Assembly: GCA_001898965.1 (NCBI GenBank)
Contig: MKVW01000004.1
Span: 672,180 to 736,179 of the forward strand
Length of the DNA: 64,000 nucleotides
Source of the DNA: Rhizobiales bacterium 62-17
GTDB lineage: Bacteria; Pseudomonadota; Alphaproteobacteria; Rhizobiales; Beijerinckiaceae
Reading direction: 5' to 3'
Below the pieces are notes generated by a model. That model saw nothing but the letters and a program-made list of their open reading frames with translations. It did no database searches and had not been told where the DNA came from. Below, piece by piece: positions 24,551 through 33,351 of this stretch (its first letter is position 1; each line of letters opens with the position of its first letter). The translations under genes and the position numbers were made by a program.

Positions 24551-26356
24551 ATGGCCTCGGTAACCGCAGACACGCCCCTCATTCCCACCCGCTCCGCCGC
24601 CGCGCGCTTTGGCGTCCCGACCGCGCTCGCGGTCGCGCTGGTGCTGCTCCTCCTATTGCCGGCGCTCGGCCTGCCGCCGTTCTTCGAATCCTTCCTCTAT
24701 CTCCTGTGCCTGTGGATTTCGCTGGCGACCTCCTGGACCATCATCAGCGGCTTCACCGGCTATTTCTCCTTCGGCCACGGCGCTTTTTACGGCGTCGGCA
24801 TGTATACGACCGCCAATCTCGGCGCTTCGCTGCCGATCCTCGTCTGCCTCGTGATTGCGGCGGCACTGGCGGCCTTGTTGAGCCTGGGCATGGGCGCCGT
24901 GATCTTTCGCGTGCGCCGGCTGCGCGGCGAATTGTTCGCGCTCTTAACTTTGGCGATGACCATCGTCGTCGCCACCATCGTGCTCAACACACCGATCGAC
25001 GGCGGACCGGGCAAATATCTGCTCGGCGTGCAATTGCCGCGCATCTACGACAATTCGGCCACGACGATCTATCTGCTCGGCGCTTGCGTCGCGATCGGCA
25101 CGCTTGCCATCACCTACTTCATACAATACGGCCGCCTTGGCCGCGGCCTCTTCGCCATCGCCGACGATGAGGATGTCGCCGAAGGATTGGGCGTTCCATC
25201 CTATCGCTACAAGCTGATCGCCTTCGCCATTTCATCGGCCATCGCCGGTGTCGCCGGCGCCGTCCACGCCATCTTCGTCAGCTATGTCACCGTCTCGGAA
25301 ACCTTCTCCAGCACCGTGGCGCTGTTCGTCATTCTGATGAGCGTCATCGGCGGCATGCGCCATTGGCTCGGTCCAGCCATCGGCGCGGTCTTCGTCACGA
25401 CAATCAACTTCGTCTTCGTCTCCGGCGATTCCGCGCTCGCGGCACGCATCGTCATCGGCCTGGCGCTGATCCTCGCCACTTTGTTCCTGCCGGAAGGCGT
25501 CGCCGGTTTCGTGCAGAAACAGGTGCACAAACGCCGCGCCGCCTCCGCGGGCAGCACCGACACCGCGCCGCATGTGCTGGTGCCAGCCGCGCCAATCGCG
25601 ACGGCGCCGGCAACCACCGAGCGGCCCGTTCTCTTGAAAGGCGAGAACATCAGCCTCGCCTTCCGTGGCGTACAGGCGCTCGATGGCGTCAATTTCGACA
25701 TTCGCCAGGGCGAGATTCTCGGCCTCATCGGCCCCAACGGTTCGGGCAAATCGACGCTCATCAATGTGATGAACGGCTTCTACAAACCAGACACCGGACG
25801 GCTGCTGTTCGAGGGCCAGGATCTCGCGCAAATGCCGGCCCATCGCATCGCGTGCCTCGGCCTCGCCCGCACCTTCCAGATCCCGCGCCCCTTCCAGCAT
25901 CTGAGCGTGCTCGACAATGTGATGGTGGCGGCTATGTTCGGCGGTGCCGCCTATCCGCAGGAAACGGCACGGCGCAAGGCGCTCGAAACGCTGGACTTCG
26001 TCGGTCTCGCCAATCGCGCCGGCGCTTTTCCGAGCGAATTGAACCTGCACCAGCGCAAATTCCTCGAACTGGCGCGCGCGCTCGTCTCCGATGCCCGCCT
26101 CGTCATGCTCGATGAAGTGCTCGCCGGCCTGACGCCAAGCGAGATCACCAGCGCCATCGCCATGGTCCGCCGCATCCACGGCGGCGAGCGCACCATCGTC
26201 TTCGTTGAACACAACATGCGCGCCGTCATGGAACTGACCGACCGGCTGATCATCCTCAACCAGGGCAAACTGATCGCCGAAGGCGATCCGCGCACGGTGA
26301 TGGACGATCCGGCGGTGATCCGCGCCTATCTGGGGACGAGCGATGCTGAAAGCTGA
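24551..26356 (+). CDS. Fused LivM-type permease and LivG-type ATPase
   Basis: 601 residues. Residues about 15-325 are a LivM permease with the GYFSFGHGAFYGVGMYT motif and a late GMRHWLGPAIGAVF. A linker of about 25 residues leads to the LivG ATPase at about 355-600: Walker A GPNGSGKS, LARTFQIPRPFQHLSVLDNV, Walker B LVMLDEVLAGL and the switch HNMRAVMELTDR. The ABC signature is degenerate (LNLHQRKFLELARAL, where LivG usually has a Gly). Fusion fixes permease and ATPase in one chain. The downstream ATPase start overlaps this gene by 14 nt. Confidence 0.9.
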   Translation: MASVTADTPLIPTRSAAARFGVPTALAVALVLLLLLPALGLPPFFESFLYLLCLWISLATSWTIISGFTGYFSFGHGAFYGVGMYTTANLGASLPILVCLVIAAALAALLSLGMGAVIFRVRRLRGELFALLTLAMTIVVATIVLNTPIDGGPGKYLLGVQLPRIYDNSATTIYLLGACVAIGTLAITYFIQYGRLGRGLFAIADDEDVAEGLGVPSYRYKLIAFAISSAIAGVAGAVHAIFVSYVTVSETFSSTVALFVILMSVIGGMRHWLGPAIGAVFVTTINFVFVSGDSALAARIVIGLALILATLFLPEGVAGFVQKQVHKRRAASAGSTDTAPHVLVPAAPIATAPATTERPVLLKGENISLAFRGVQALDGVNFDIRQGEILGLIGPNGSGKSTLINVMNGFYKPDTGRLLFEGQDLAQMPAHRIACLGLARTFQIPRPFQHLSVLDNVMVAAMFGGAAYPQETARRKALETLDFVGLANRAGAFPSELNLHQRKFLELARALVSDARLVMLDEVLAGLTPSEITSAIAMVRRIHGGERTIVFVEHNMRAVMELTDRLIILNQGKLIAEGDPRTVMDDPAVIRAYLGTSDAES

Positions 26357-27053
26357 CGCGGTCTGCGTGGGCTATGGAGAGGCCCTCGCGCTCTCGAACA
26401 TCTCCTTCGATCTCGGCCCCGGCGAACTCGTCGCCATCATCGGCCCGAACGGCGCCGGCAAGACCACGTTGGTCAATGCGCTCGCGCGCCTGCTGCCGAT
26501 CCGCAGCGGCGGTATCCTGCTCGATGGCGAAAACATCGCCCGGCTGACGCCGCAGCAATTGGCCGATCGCGGCGTCGCCATCATTCCCGAAGGCCGCCGC
26601 CTGTTCACCTCGATGACGGTGGAGGAAAATCTCGAACTCGGCTGCTACCGCGCCGCCGCCCGCGCCCACAAGCGCGAAGGGCTGGAACAGGCCTATGCCA
26701 TGTTCCCCATTCTCGGTGAACGGCGTCGGCAGATTTCCGGTACGCTGTCGGGCGGCCAGCAGCAGATGGTGGCTTTCGCGCGCGCGCTGATGGCGCGGCC
26801 TCGCCTGCTGCTCATCGACGAGCCGTCGCTGGGCCTCGCCCCCGTCATCATCAAACAGGTGTTCGAGACCATCGCCCGCATCCATGCGACGGGTGTCTCC
26901 ATCCTGCTCATCGAGCAAAATGCCACCAAGGCCTTGGAAGCGGCGCAGCGCGCCTATGTGCTAGATTGCGGCCAGATGATCGCGTCGGGCACGCCGGACG
27001 AATTGCGCCAGCGGCCCGAGATCGGCGCCGCCTATCTCGGGCATGGGCACTGA
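26343..27053 (+). CDS. Branched-chain-type ABC transporter ATP-binding protein (LivF-like)
   Basis: 236 residues. Walker A is GPNGAGKTT, the Q-loop is followed by GVAIIPEGRRLFTSMTVEENL (a LivF hallmark, read in pieces), the signature is LSGGQQQM, Walker B is LLLIDEPSLGLAP and the switch His is replaced by Gln in ILLIEQNA, as in LivF proteins generally. It has an intact LSGGQ, unlike its partner ATPase, so a functional heterodimer may rely on this site. It is the last gene of the operon. Confidence 0.9.
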   Translation: MLKADAVCVGYGEALALSNISFDLGPGELVAIIGPNGAGKTTLVNALARLLPIRSGGILLDGENIARLTPQQLADRGVAIIPEGRRLFTSMTVEENLELGCYRAAARAHKREGLEQAYAMFPILGERRRQISGTLSGGQQQMVAFARALMARPRLLLIDEPSLGLAPVIIKQVFETIARIHATGVSILLIEQNATKALEAAQRAYVLDCGQMIASGTPDELRQRPEIGAAYLGHGH

Positions 27054-27223
27054 AGCAGCACTCGCAGTGACGGTAAGCGCCAGGCGCCTCAGCCAGCACA
27101 TAATTCCGCCGCTTCTCTTTCGTATTTTCAAAGCGATGACGATGGTTGTCGCCCCGCTTCATCGCGTTGGAGGGGGGTATCGGCCAATTCTGAGGAACAA
27201 CCCCATGCAAGGGACGTTCTAGG

Positions 27224-27262
27224 TGTCATTCCCACTCGCGCTTCGCGCATAGGGGAATGACA
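27224..27262. repeat. Inverted repeat in the intergenic region after the ABC operon
   Basis: TGTCATTCCC (27224-27233) and GGGAATGACA (27253-27262) are perfect 10-bp arms. The loop contains GCGCTTCGCGC, itself palindromic. The hairpin lies between the convergent livF-like and nfeD-like genes. It could be a bidirectional terminator or a copy of a dispersed palindromic element; only one copy is seen in this window. Confidence 0.5.
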
Positions 27263-27284
27263 GTGGAGAGGTTTGAGCAGGCTG

Positions 27285-27728
27285 CTAGGCCTGCTCGACC
27301 TGCAGCACCATGGCGTCCTCGACGCCGACCACTTTGATCTTGGTGCCGGCCGGCAGATCGGGACCGCGCACCACCCATTGCGAATCGTTGACGCGAATGC
27401 GCCCCTCACCCTGACGGATCGCTTCGCTCAAAACGAAGCTGCGACCCACCAAAGCGTCGGCACGGCGATTGAGAAACGGCTGATCGCCGGCGCTGTCGCG
27501 CGAGCCATAGAATTTCCGGCCGAGCAGCAGCGACACGATGGCGAAAATGCCGAACAGCAGCAGCGCCCACGGCAACGACAGGCCGATGAGACTGAGCACC
27601 AGCCCGGTGGCGATCGACGCCAGGCCGATCCACAACAGGAACATTCCCGGCGCGATGGCTTCGGCCGCGCAGAGCAAGATGCCCGCGACCAGCCACCACC
27701 ACGCCACATGCAACCCCATGAAATCCAT
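27285..27728 (-). CDS. NfeD family membrane protein
   Basis: 147 residues. Two or three helices (VAWWWLVAGILLCAAEAI, PGMFLLWIGLASIATGLVLSL, WALLLFGIFAIVSLLLG) are followed by a soluble OB-fold-like domain: ALVGRSFVLSEAIRQGEGRI, VNDSQWVVRG and GTKIKVVGVEDAMVLQVEQ. This short NfeD type partners a stomatin-like SPFH protein in membrane quality control. The stomatin-like gene lies 23 nt upstream in the same operon, as is common. No serine-protease domain is present. Confidence 0.88.
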   Translation of the reverse strand: MDFMGLHVAWWWLVAGILLCAAEAIAPGMFLLWIGLASIATGLVLSLIGLSLPWALLLFGIFAIVSLLLGRKFYGSRDSAGDQPFLNRRADALVGRSFVLSEAIRQGEGRIRVNDSQWVVRGPDLPAGTKIKVVGVEDAMVLQVEQA

Positions 27729-27751
27729 CTTCGCCCTCGTCCTTTGCGCGA

Positions 27752-28732
27752 TCAGCCACGATTGGTCGGCGGCAGGCTGCTGCCCCGCCGCGTCTCGCCG
27801 CCACTTGGGCTCGAGCCCAGATGCGCTTCCCGCGTCAGCTCCGTGATACCAGCCAGCGTACCGGCGATGCCGGCCATGTCCATCGGCATCAGGAAGGTCT
27901 TCTGATTGGTGGAATGCGCCAGGGCATCGATCGCCCGGACATATTTTTCGGCGATGAAATAGTTGAGCGCGGCGATGTCGCCCTTGGCAATCGCTTCAGA
28001 GACGGAGCGCGTCGCTTCGGCTTCCGCCAAGGCTTGACGTTCTCGCGCCTCGGCGTCGCGGAACGCGGCTTCCTTACGGCCTTCGGCCTCAAGCACGACG
28101 GCCTGCTTGCGGCCTTCGGCGCGCAGAATTTCCGCCTGCCGCTGGCCTTCCGCCTCAAGCACGCTGGCGCGCTTTTCGCGTTCCGCCTTCATCTGCCGTG
28201 CCATCGAGTCGACGAGATCGCGCGGCGGCACGATGTCCTTGATCTCGACGCGGTTGGTCTTGATGCCCCAGGGCTGCGCCGCCTGTTCGATCACCGACAG
28301 CAGCCGGTTGTTGATCTCGTCGCGATGCGACAGCAGTTGGTCGAGGTCCATCGAGCCCATGACGGTACGAATATTGGTCATGGTGAGATTGAGCAGCGCG
28401 ATCTCCAGATTGGAGACCTCATAGGAGGCGCGTGCCGCATCGAGCACCTGGAAGAACAACACGCCGTCGACCGAGACGCTGGCATTGTCCTTGGTGATGA
28501 CCTCCTGCGTCGGCACGTCGAGCACCTGCTCCATGACGTTGATCTTGCGGCCGATGCGGTCGATCCACGGCATGATGATGCCAAGCCCCGGATAGAGCGT
28601 CTTATAATATTTGCCGAACCGTTCGACCGTATAGGCATAGCCCTGCGGCACCTGCCGCACGCCCATCAGCAGCGTGACGATGACGAACAGAACGAATGCG
28701 ATGGCAAAAAGCCCCAGCCCGGAAATCATCAT
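27752..28732 (-). CDS. SPFH/stomatin-like membrane protein (QmcA type)
   Basis: 326 residues from the ATG at 28732, chosen for AAAGGA upstream. One N-terminal helix (GLFAIAFVLFVIVTLLMG) anchors an SPFH domain: VPQGYAYTVERFGKYYKTL, PGLGIIMPWIDRIGRKINVME, QEVITKDNASVSVDGVLFFQV and VMGSMDLDQLLSHRDEIN. A long Ala/Glu/Arg coiled coil (about 190-260) mediates oligomerisation. Such proteins form ring-like membrane cages with NfeD partners. It is divergent from the lytic transglycosylase gene across a 279-nt spacer. Confidence 0.9.
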   Translation of the reverse strand: MMISGLGLFAIAFVLFVIVTLLMGVRQVPQGYAYTVERFGKYYKTLYPGLGIIMPWIDRIGRKINVMEQVLDVPTQEVITKDNASVSVDGVLFFQVLDAARASYEVSNLEIALLNLTMTNIRTVMGSMDLDQLLSHRDEINNRLLSVIEQAAQPWGIKTNRVEIKDIVPPRDLVDSMARQMKAEREKRASVLEAEGQRQAEILRAEGRKQAVVLEAEGRKEAAFRDAEARERQALAEAEATRSVSEAIAKGDIAALNYFIAEKYVRAIDALAHSTNQKTFLMPMDMAGIAGTLAGITELTREAHLGSSPSGGETRRGSSLPPTNRG

Positions 28733-29011
28733 GATGGAATCCTTTCCCAAGAAGTGGTCATTCTCTCTCACACCATGCGGCTGATGCATGACAAATCGCA
28801 CAGACCGGGTGGCCAACGCCAGTCCGCGCGGAACTTAAGCGCCCAAAATGGCCGGCCTATACGTGAGAACACCCCGGTTTTCGCCCCGATGAGACATCAA
28901 GTTGCACCCTTAATGGGGATGGTAAACAATTCCGAAATGACTTGCCCCTAATTTCCGCTGTCGAAAGCCCAAATCCCGCCGGTCTGCGGGACAGGAATAC
29001 CGGAGCAAAGC

Positions 29012-30322
29012 ATGGCGTTCGCGCGCAAGAGACTGCGGCCGTTCCACGCGGAACCGCCGATCACCCCATCCCTGGCCACGGCCACCCATGGCCAGATCCT
29101 GCGCACTTTGATTTTCGTCGCCTCCGCGCTTCTCGTCCTGGCCGGCTTCCTGCACTCGACGGCGCGGGCGCAAGGCGCGCCCCGCGGCGCGGCCGCCGAA
29201 AGCGGCTTTGGCACCTTCGTCTCCGGCCTGTGGCCAGAAGCCCAGTCGCGCGGCGTGTCCCGTCAGCTCTTCGACCAGATCTTCAGCGGCATGACGCCCG
29301 ATATGTCGCTCCTCAAGCACAGCAGCAAACAGGCCGAATTCGTCAAGCCGGTCTGGAGCTATCTCTCTGGTGCCGTGACGGCTTCGCGCATTTCGCAAGG
29401 CCAGGACATGGCCAAGCGTTTTGGCCAGGTGCTCACCGATGTCGAGCGTCGCTATGGCGTCGACCGTTATGTGGTTCTGGCCATCTGGGGCATGGAAACG
29501 AGCTACGGCCAGATGACCGGCGGCAAGAACGTGGTGCGTTCGCTCGCCACCCTGGCTTACGGCAGCGAGCGCCGCGACTTCTTCCGCAACGAACTGCTGA
29601 TCGCGCTGACCATCCTGCAGCAGGGCCATATCGGCTATGGGCAGATGAACGGCTCCTGGGCCGGCGCCATGGGCCAGACCCAATTCATGCCGTCGAGCTT
29701 CATGAAATATGCGGTCGACTATGACGGCGACGGCCACAAGAACATCTGGACCAGCATCCCCGATGCCATCGCCTCCACCGCCAATTATCTCGCCGGCTAT
29801 GGCTGGCGGCGCGGCGAAACCTGGGGCTATGAAGTGGTCATCCCCTCGGGCTTCGATTTTTCCGCGCACGAACCGCAGACCGGCCGCTCCTTTCCGCAGT
29901 GGGCGGGCCTGGGCGTGCGCCGCGCCGATGGCGAGGCCATGCCATCAGGCGGTGAGGCCTCGCTGTTCTTGCCGGCTGGCGCCCGTGGCCCAGCCTTCCT
30001 GATCACGCCGAATTTCCGCGTCATCAAGTCTTACAACAACTCCCAGGCTTACGCGCTGGGCGTCGCCATCCTCAGCGATCGGATCGCCGGAGCCGGCAGT
30101 CTGGCGGCCAAATGGCCGACCGGCGACAAGCCACTCACCACAGCCCAAGCCATGGAAATGCAACGTCATCTCAATCGGTTGGGGCTCGATGCCGGCAAGG
30201 TCGACGGCAAAATCGGCGAGCAGGTGCAAACGGCGATCCGGGCCTTCCAGAAGCGCCGCGGCCTGACGCCGGACGGCTATGCCACCGTCAGCCTCCTCGA
30301 ACAGATGCGCTCGCACCGCTGA
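29012..30322 (+). CDS. Lytic murein transglycosylase (MltB/SltB family) with peptidoglycan-binding domain
   Basis: 436 residues. A signal segment (LIFVASALLVLAGFLHSTARA) is followed by the catalytic domain. The active-site Glu lies in IWGMETSYGQMTGG, with GAMGQTQFMPSSF and the Asp-rich DYDGDGHKNIW nearby as in MltB. The C-terminal about 75 residues form a PG_binding_1 domain (LNRLGLDAGKVDGKIGEQVQ, AIRAFQKRRGL). It cleaves the MurNAc-GlcNAc bond to 1,6-anhydro ends in the periplasm. The DUF459 protein gene follows after 18 nt, so the two are probably co-transcribed. Confidence 0.9.
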   Translation: MAFARKRLRPFHAEPPITPSLATATHGQILRTLIFVASALLVLAGFLHSTARAQGAPRGAAAESGFGTFVSGLWPEAQSRGVSRQLFDQIFSGMTPDMSLLKHSSKQAEFVKPVWSYLSGAVTASRISQGQDMAKRFGQVLTDVERRYGVDRYVVLAIWGMETSYGQMTGGKNVVRSLATLAYGSERRDFFRNELLIALTILQQGHIGYGQMNGSWAGAMGQTQFMPSSFMKYAVDYDGDGHKNIWTSIPDAIASTANYLAGYGWRRGETWGYEVVIPSGFDFSAHEPQTGRSFPQWAGLGVRRADGEAMPSGGEASLFLPAGARGPAFLITPNFRVIKSYNNSQAYALGVAILSDRIAGAGSLAAKWPTGDKPLTTAQAMEMQRHLNRLGLDAGKVDGKIGEQVQTAIRAFQKRRGLTPDGYATVSLLEQMRSHR

Positions 30323-30340
30323 TCTGGTAAAACTTGGGGC

Positions 30341-31735
30341 ATGCAGCCCGCCGTGTCGCACGCCGAAGCTCCTCCCAGCCTTCCAGGCCGGCATGGCGGC
30401 TGGACTGGCGGCTGGGCACGTGCGCTCAAGCTCAGCCTGGTCGCCGTCTTCCTGTTCCTGACCGGCGGCCCGGCGGTCATAGCCCAATTCGACGATTCCA
30501 ACAGCGCGCTCTACTGGCAGCGCGAACGCCAGCGCATGCAGCAGGCGCGCAAGCCCCCCATCGTCGTGCAGCGGCCAACCCAGCTCATCCGCCGCGCCGC
30601 GCCCAAACGCGGCTTCAGCCGCGAAGTGCCACACGAACTGCAACCCAGCCGTCCGCCCACGGAAACGCCGCATCCGACCGAAAACGCGGCGCCGGCGGCG
30701 CCCGCAACGCCTGGCACCCCTTCAGCGCCGGCGACCCTTTCCGCTCAGGCGCCACAGGCGGCGACCACCACCATCGCCGTCATCGGCGACAACATCGGCC
30801 AGCTGCTGGCTCAGGGTCTACAGGAAGCATTCGAGGAACGGCCCGATATCGCCATTCTGCGCCGCACCCGCGAAAATTCCGGTCTCGTGCGCGATGATTA
30901 TTACGACTGGAACAAAAACGTCCGCGAGCTTCTGGCCAGCAACGACAAGATCAAACTCGCCGTCATCTTGATCGGCAGCAACGACCGCCAACAATTGCGC
31001 GACGGCAATACGGTGCTCGAACCGCGCACGCCGAAATGGAACGCCGCCTATACGGCGCGTGTCGAAGCCATCGCCACGCAGTTCCGCGATCGCAAGATCC
31101 CGCTGCTCTGGGTCGGCCTGCCGGTGATGAAGAACGAACGGCTGACGGCGGAACTTTTGAACTTCAACGAAATCTACCGCGACGTCGCCGCCAAGACCGG
31201 CGCCACCTATATCGACGTCTGGGAAGGTTTCGTCGACGACCGCAACCAGTTCTCGATCTTCGGACCCGATCTCAACGGCCAGATCGTGCGGCTGCGCACC
31301 GGCGATGGCGTGCACTTCACCAGCGCAGGCGCCCGCAAGCTCGCTTACTATGTCGAAGGCGACATCCGCCGCATTCTCGATGCGCAGAAACCTAACGAAC
31401 CAGCCGTCGCCGGCCGACCGCCATCGACGCCGTCCCAACAGCAAGTCACGGTTCGGGTCGATCTGCCGCCGGAAGTGCCCCCGCCAAATGCCGGCCTCCT
31501 GATCCCGCTGCCACCGCCGCCGCCGCAGATCGTCATACCGGTACGCCCGCCGGCTGGCCCGGTGCTGACCCTGACGGCGCCCGACCTGTCGCCCGGCGGC
31601 CAGCTTGCCACACGGGCCCGCGCACCGCGCACCGGCGATCCCAACGACCTGACGCAACGCGCCCTCGTTACCGGCGCACCAATGGACACGCGGCCTGGCC
31701 GCGCCGACGATTTCTCCTGGCCAAGAGTGAACTAA
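30341..31735 (+). CDS. DUF459 (SGNH-hydrolase fold) exported protein
   Basis: 464 residues. A membrane/signal helix at about 30-48 (LKLSLVAVFLFLTGGPAVIA) precedes a Pro-rich stretch and the SGNH-like domain at about 143-350. Block I reads IAVIGDNIGQLLAQGL, so the expected catalytic Ser of the GDS motif is Asn151. Other blocks are present: VILIGSNDRQQ (block III, GxND) and GDGVHFTSAGARKLA (block V, DxxH). A Pro-rich C-terminal tail follows. With no nucleophile it may be an inactive scaffold. It lies 18 nt after the lytic transglycosylase gene, which suggests a peptidoglycan-related role. Confidence 0.75.
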   Translation: MQPAVSHAEAPPSLPGRHGGWTGGWARALKLSLVAVFLFLTGGPAVIAQFDDSNSALYWQRERQRMQQARKPPIVVQRPTQLIRRAAPKRGFSREVPHELQPSRPPTETPHPTENAAPAAPATPGTPSAPATLSAQAPQAATTTIAVIGDNIGQLLAQGLQEAFEERPDIAILRRTRENSGLVRDDYYDWNKNVRELLASNDKIKLAVILIGSNDRQQLRDGNTVLEPRTPKWNAAYTARVEAIATQFRDRKIPLLWVGLPVMKNERLTAELLNFNEIYRDVAAKTGATYIDVWEGFVDDRNQFSIFGPDLNGQIVRLRTGDGVHFTSAGARKLAYYVEGDIRRILDAQKPNEPAVAGRPPSTPSQQQVTVRVDLPPEVPPPNAGLLIPLPPPPPQIVIPVRPPAGPVLTLTAPDLSPGGQLATRARAPRTGDPNDLTQRALVTGAPMDTRPGRADDFSWPRVN

Positions 31736-31846
31736 AAACCAGTCAACTGAGACGATCGTGGGCCAGACGAACAGCCTTCCATTTGCTACGACAGGTCAAT
31801 CCGACGTTTGGCGTCGGACCGGCCGTTCTTTATTCGGGAGCCTTGC

Positions 31847-33313
31847 ATGACCTTCGAGATCGCTGCCACGCCCGAGGACGCGATCGACCGGCTCGAAGCG
31901 CTCTATGCTGCCGCCTGTCAGGCCTTGCGTGATGACCTGCAACGTTTCTTCGATACCCATGTGCCGCCGACGGCGGAGGAACGCGCCCGCTATCGTTATC
32001 CGGTGCTGCGTGTCACCTATACGCACGCCAACGCGTTGCCGCTGAGCGCGCCGACCACATGGCGCGGTTTCGCCAAATTCCCGGCACCGGGCATCTATTC
32101 GACCACCGTCACACAGCCCGCGGAATTTCGCGCCTATCTGCTCGATCAGCTTCGCCTGCTGGTGGAGGAATACGGCGCGACGATCGAAACCGGCGTCAGC
32201 CAGCAGGAAATCCCCTACCCTTATGCCCTCGACGGTGGCGACGAACTGGCACGCGGCAAAGCTACCGCCGTCGAACTCGCGCGCTACTTTCCAACGCCAC
32301 TCCTGTCCCTGGTCGGCGACGAGATCGCCGATGGCACGTTCGACTTTGTCGATGGCGAGCCGCGCCCCTTGTCGTTGTTCGACGCGGTGCGCGTCGATTT
32401 CTCGCTGCGCCGCCTCGTCCATTACACCGGCACCGACTGGCGCGACATGCAGCCCTGAGTGCTGCTCACCAACTATCACCGTTATGTCGATCAATTCGTT
32501 CGATTGGGGTTGGCCGAAGTTCAGGCCGGCACCGCCGAGGCTTTGGCCGTGCCCGGCGGCGGCCGCATCGGCCAAGGCGACATCGATGACGGCACGGCGG
32601 AACGCGTGATGGCGGCGCCCTGGCATCGCTTCCAGATGCCGGCCTATCATCTGATCCGCAAGAACGGCGAAGGCATCACCCTGGTCAATATCGGCGTGGG
32701 GCCCTCCAACGCCAAGAACATCACCGATCACCTCGCCGTGCTCAGACCGAACTGCTGGCTGATGGTTGGCCACTGCGGCGGCCTGCGCCAGGAACAGGTG
32801 ATCGGCGATTATGTTCTCGCCCATGCCTATCTGCGCAAGGATCATATTCTCGACGAACTGGTGCCCCCCGACATCCCCATTCCCGCCCTTGCTGAAATTC
32901 AGGTGGCGCTTCAGGAAGCCGCAGCTGAAATCACCGGCGAGAAGGGCGAGCGTTTGAAACGGCGCCTGCGCACCGGCACCGTCGTTACCCAGGACGATCG
33001 CAACTGGGAACTGCAATGGACCAAGGAGCGCCGCCGCATCAACCAATCGCGCGCCGTCGCCGTCGATATGGAATCAGGCACGATTGCCGCGCAGGGCTAC
33101 CGTTTGCGCGTGCCTTACGGCACCTTGCTGTGCGTCTCCGACAAGCCGCTGCACGGCGAAATCAAACTGCCTGGCGCCGCCAATGCGTTCTATGAGCGTG
33201 CCGTCGGCGAACATCTGAGGATCGGACTGCGTGCTTTGAGCAAACTCAACGAAGCCGGCGCCACCATTCACTCACGCAAATTGCGCAGTTTCGACGAACC
33301 GCCATTCCGCTAG
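31847..33313 (+). pseudogene. amn: AMP nucleosidase gene interrupted by an in-frame TGA
   Basis: The combined frame gives a normal-length AMP nucleosidase (about 488 residues), broken only by TGA at 32456-32458. The first part (204 residues from the ATG at 31847, with GGGAG upstream) is the N-terminal domain, ending RRLVHYTGTDWRDMQP. The second part resumes at once with VLLTNYHRYVDQF and carries the catalytic domain: LVNIGVGPSNAKNITDHLAV, MVGHCGGLRQEQ, VAVDMESGTIAAQGY and LCVSDKPLHGEIKLPG. Homologues have an aromatic residue at the stop position, so TGG to TGA is the likely change. The enzyme splits AMP into adenine and ribose-5-phosphate. It may be a real nonsense mutation, a sequencing error, or two restarted chains (GTG at 32459). 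Confidence 0.8.
32456..32458 (+). other. In-frame TGA stop inside amn
   Basis: The codons read CAG CCC TGA GTG CTG CTC. The reading frame is identical on both sides, and both sides align with the AMP nucleosidase family without a gap. A single G-to-A change from TGG explains it. Confidence 0.85.
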
Positions 33314-33351
33314 ATGGGGCGTCTTCCAATAATCTTTCATGGGAGGAGTTC

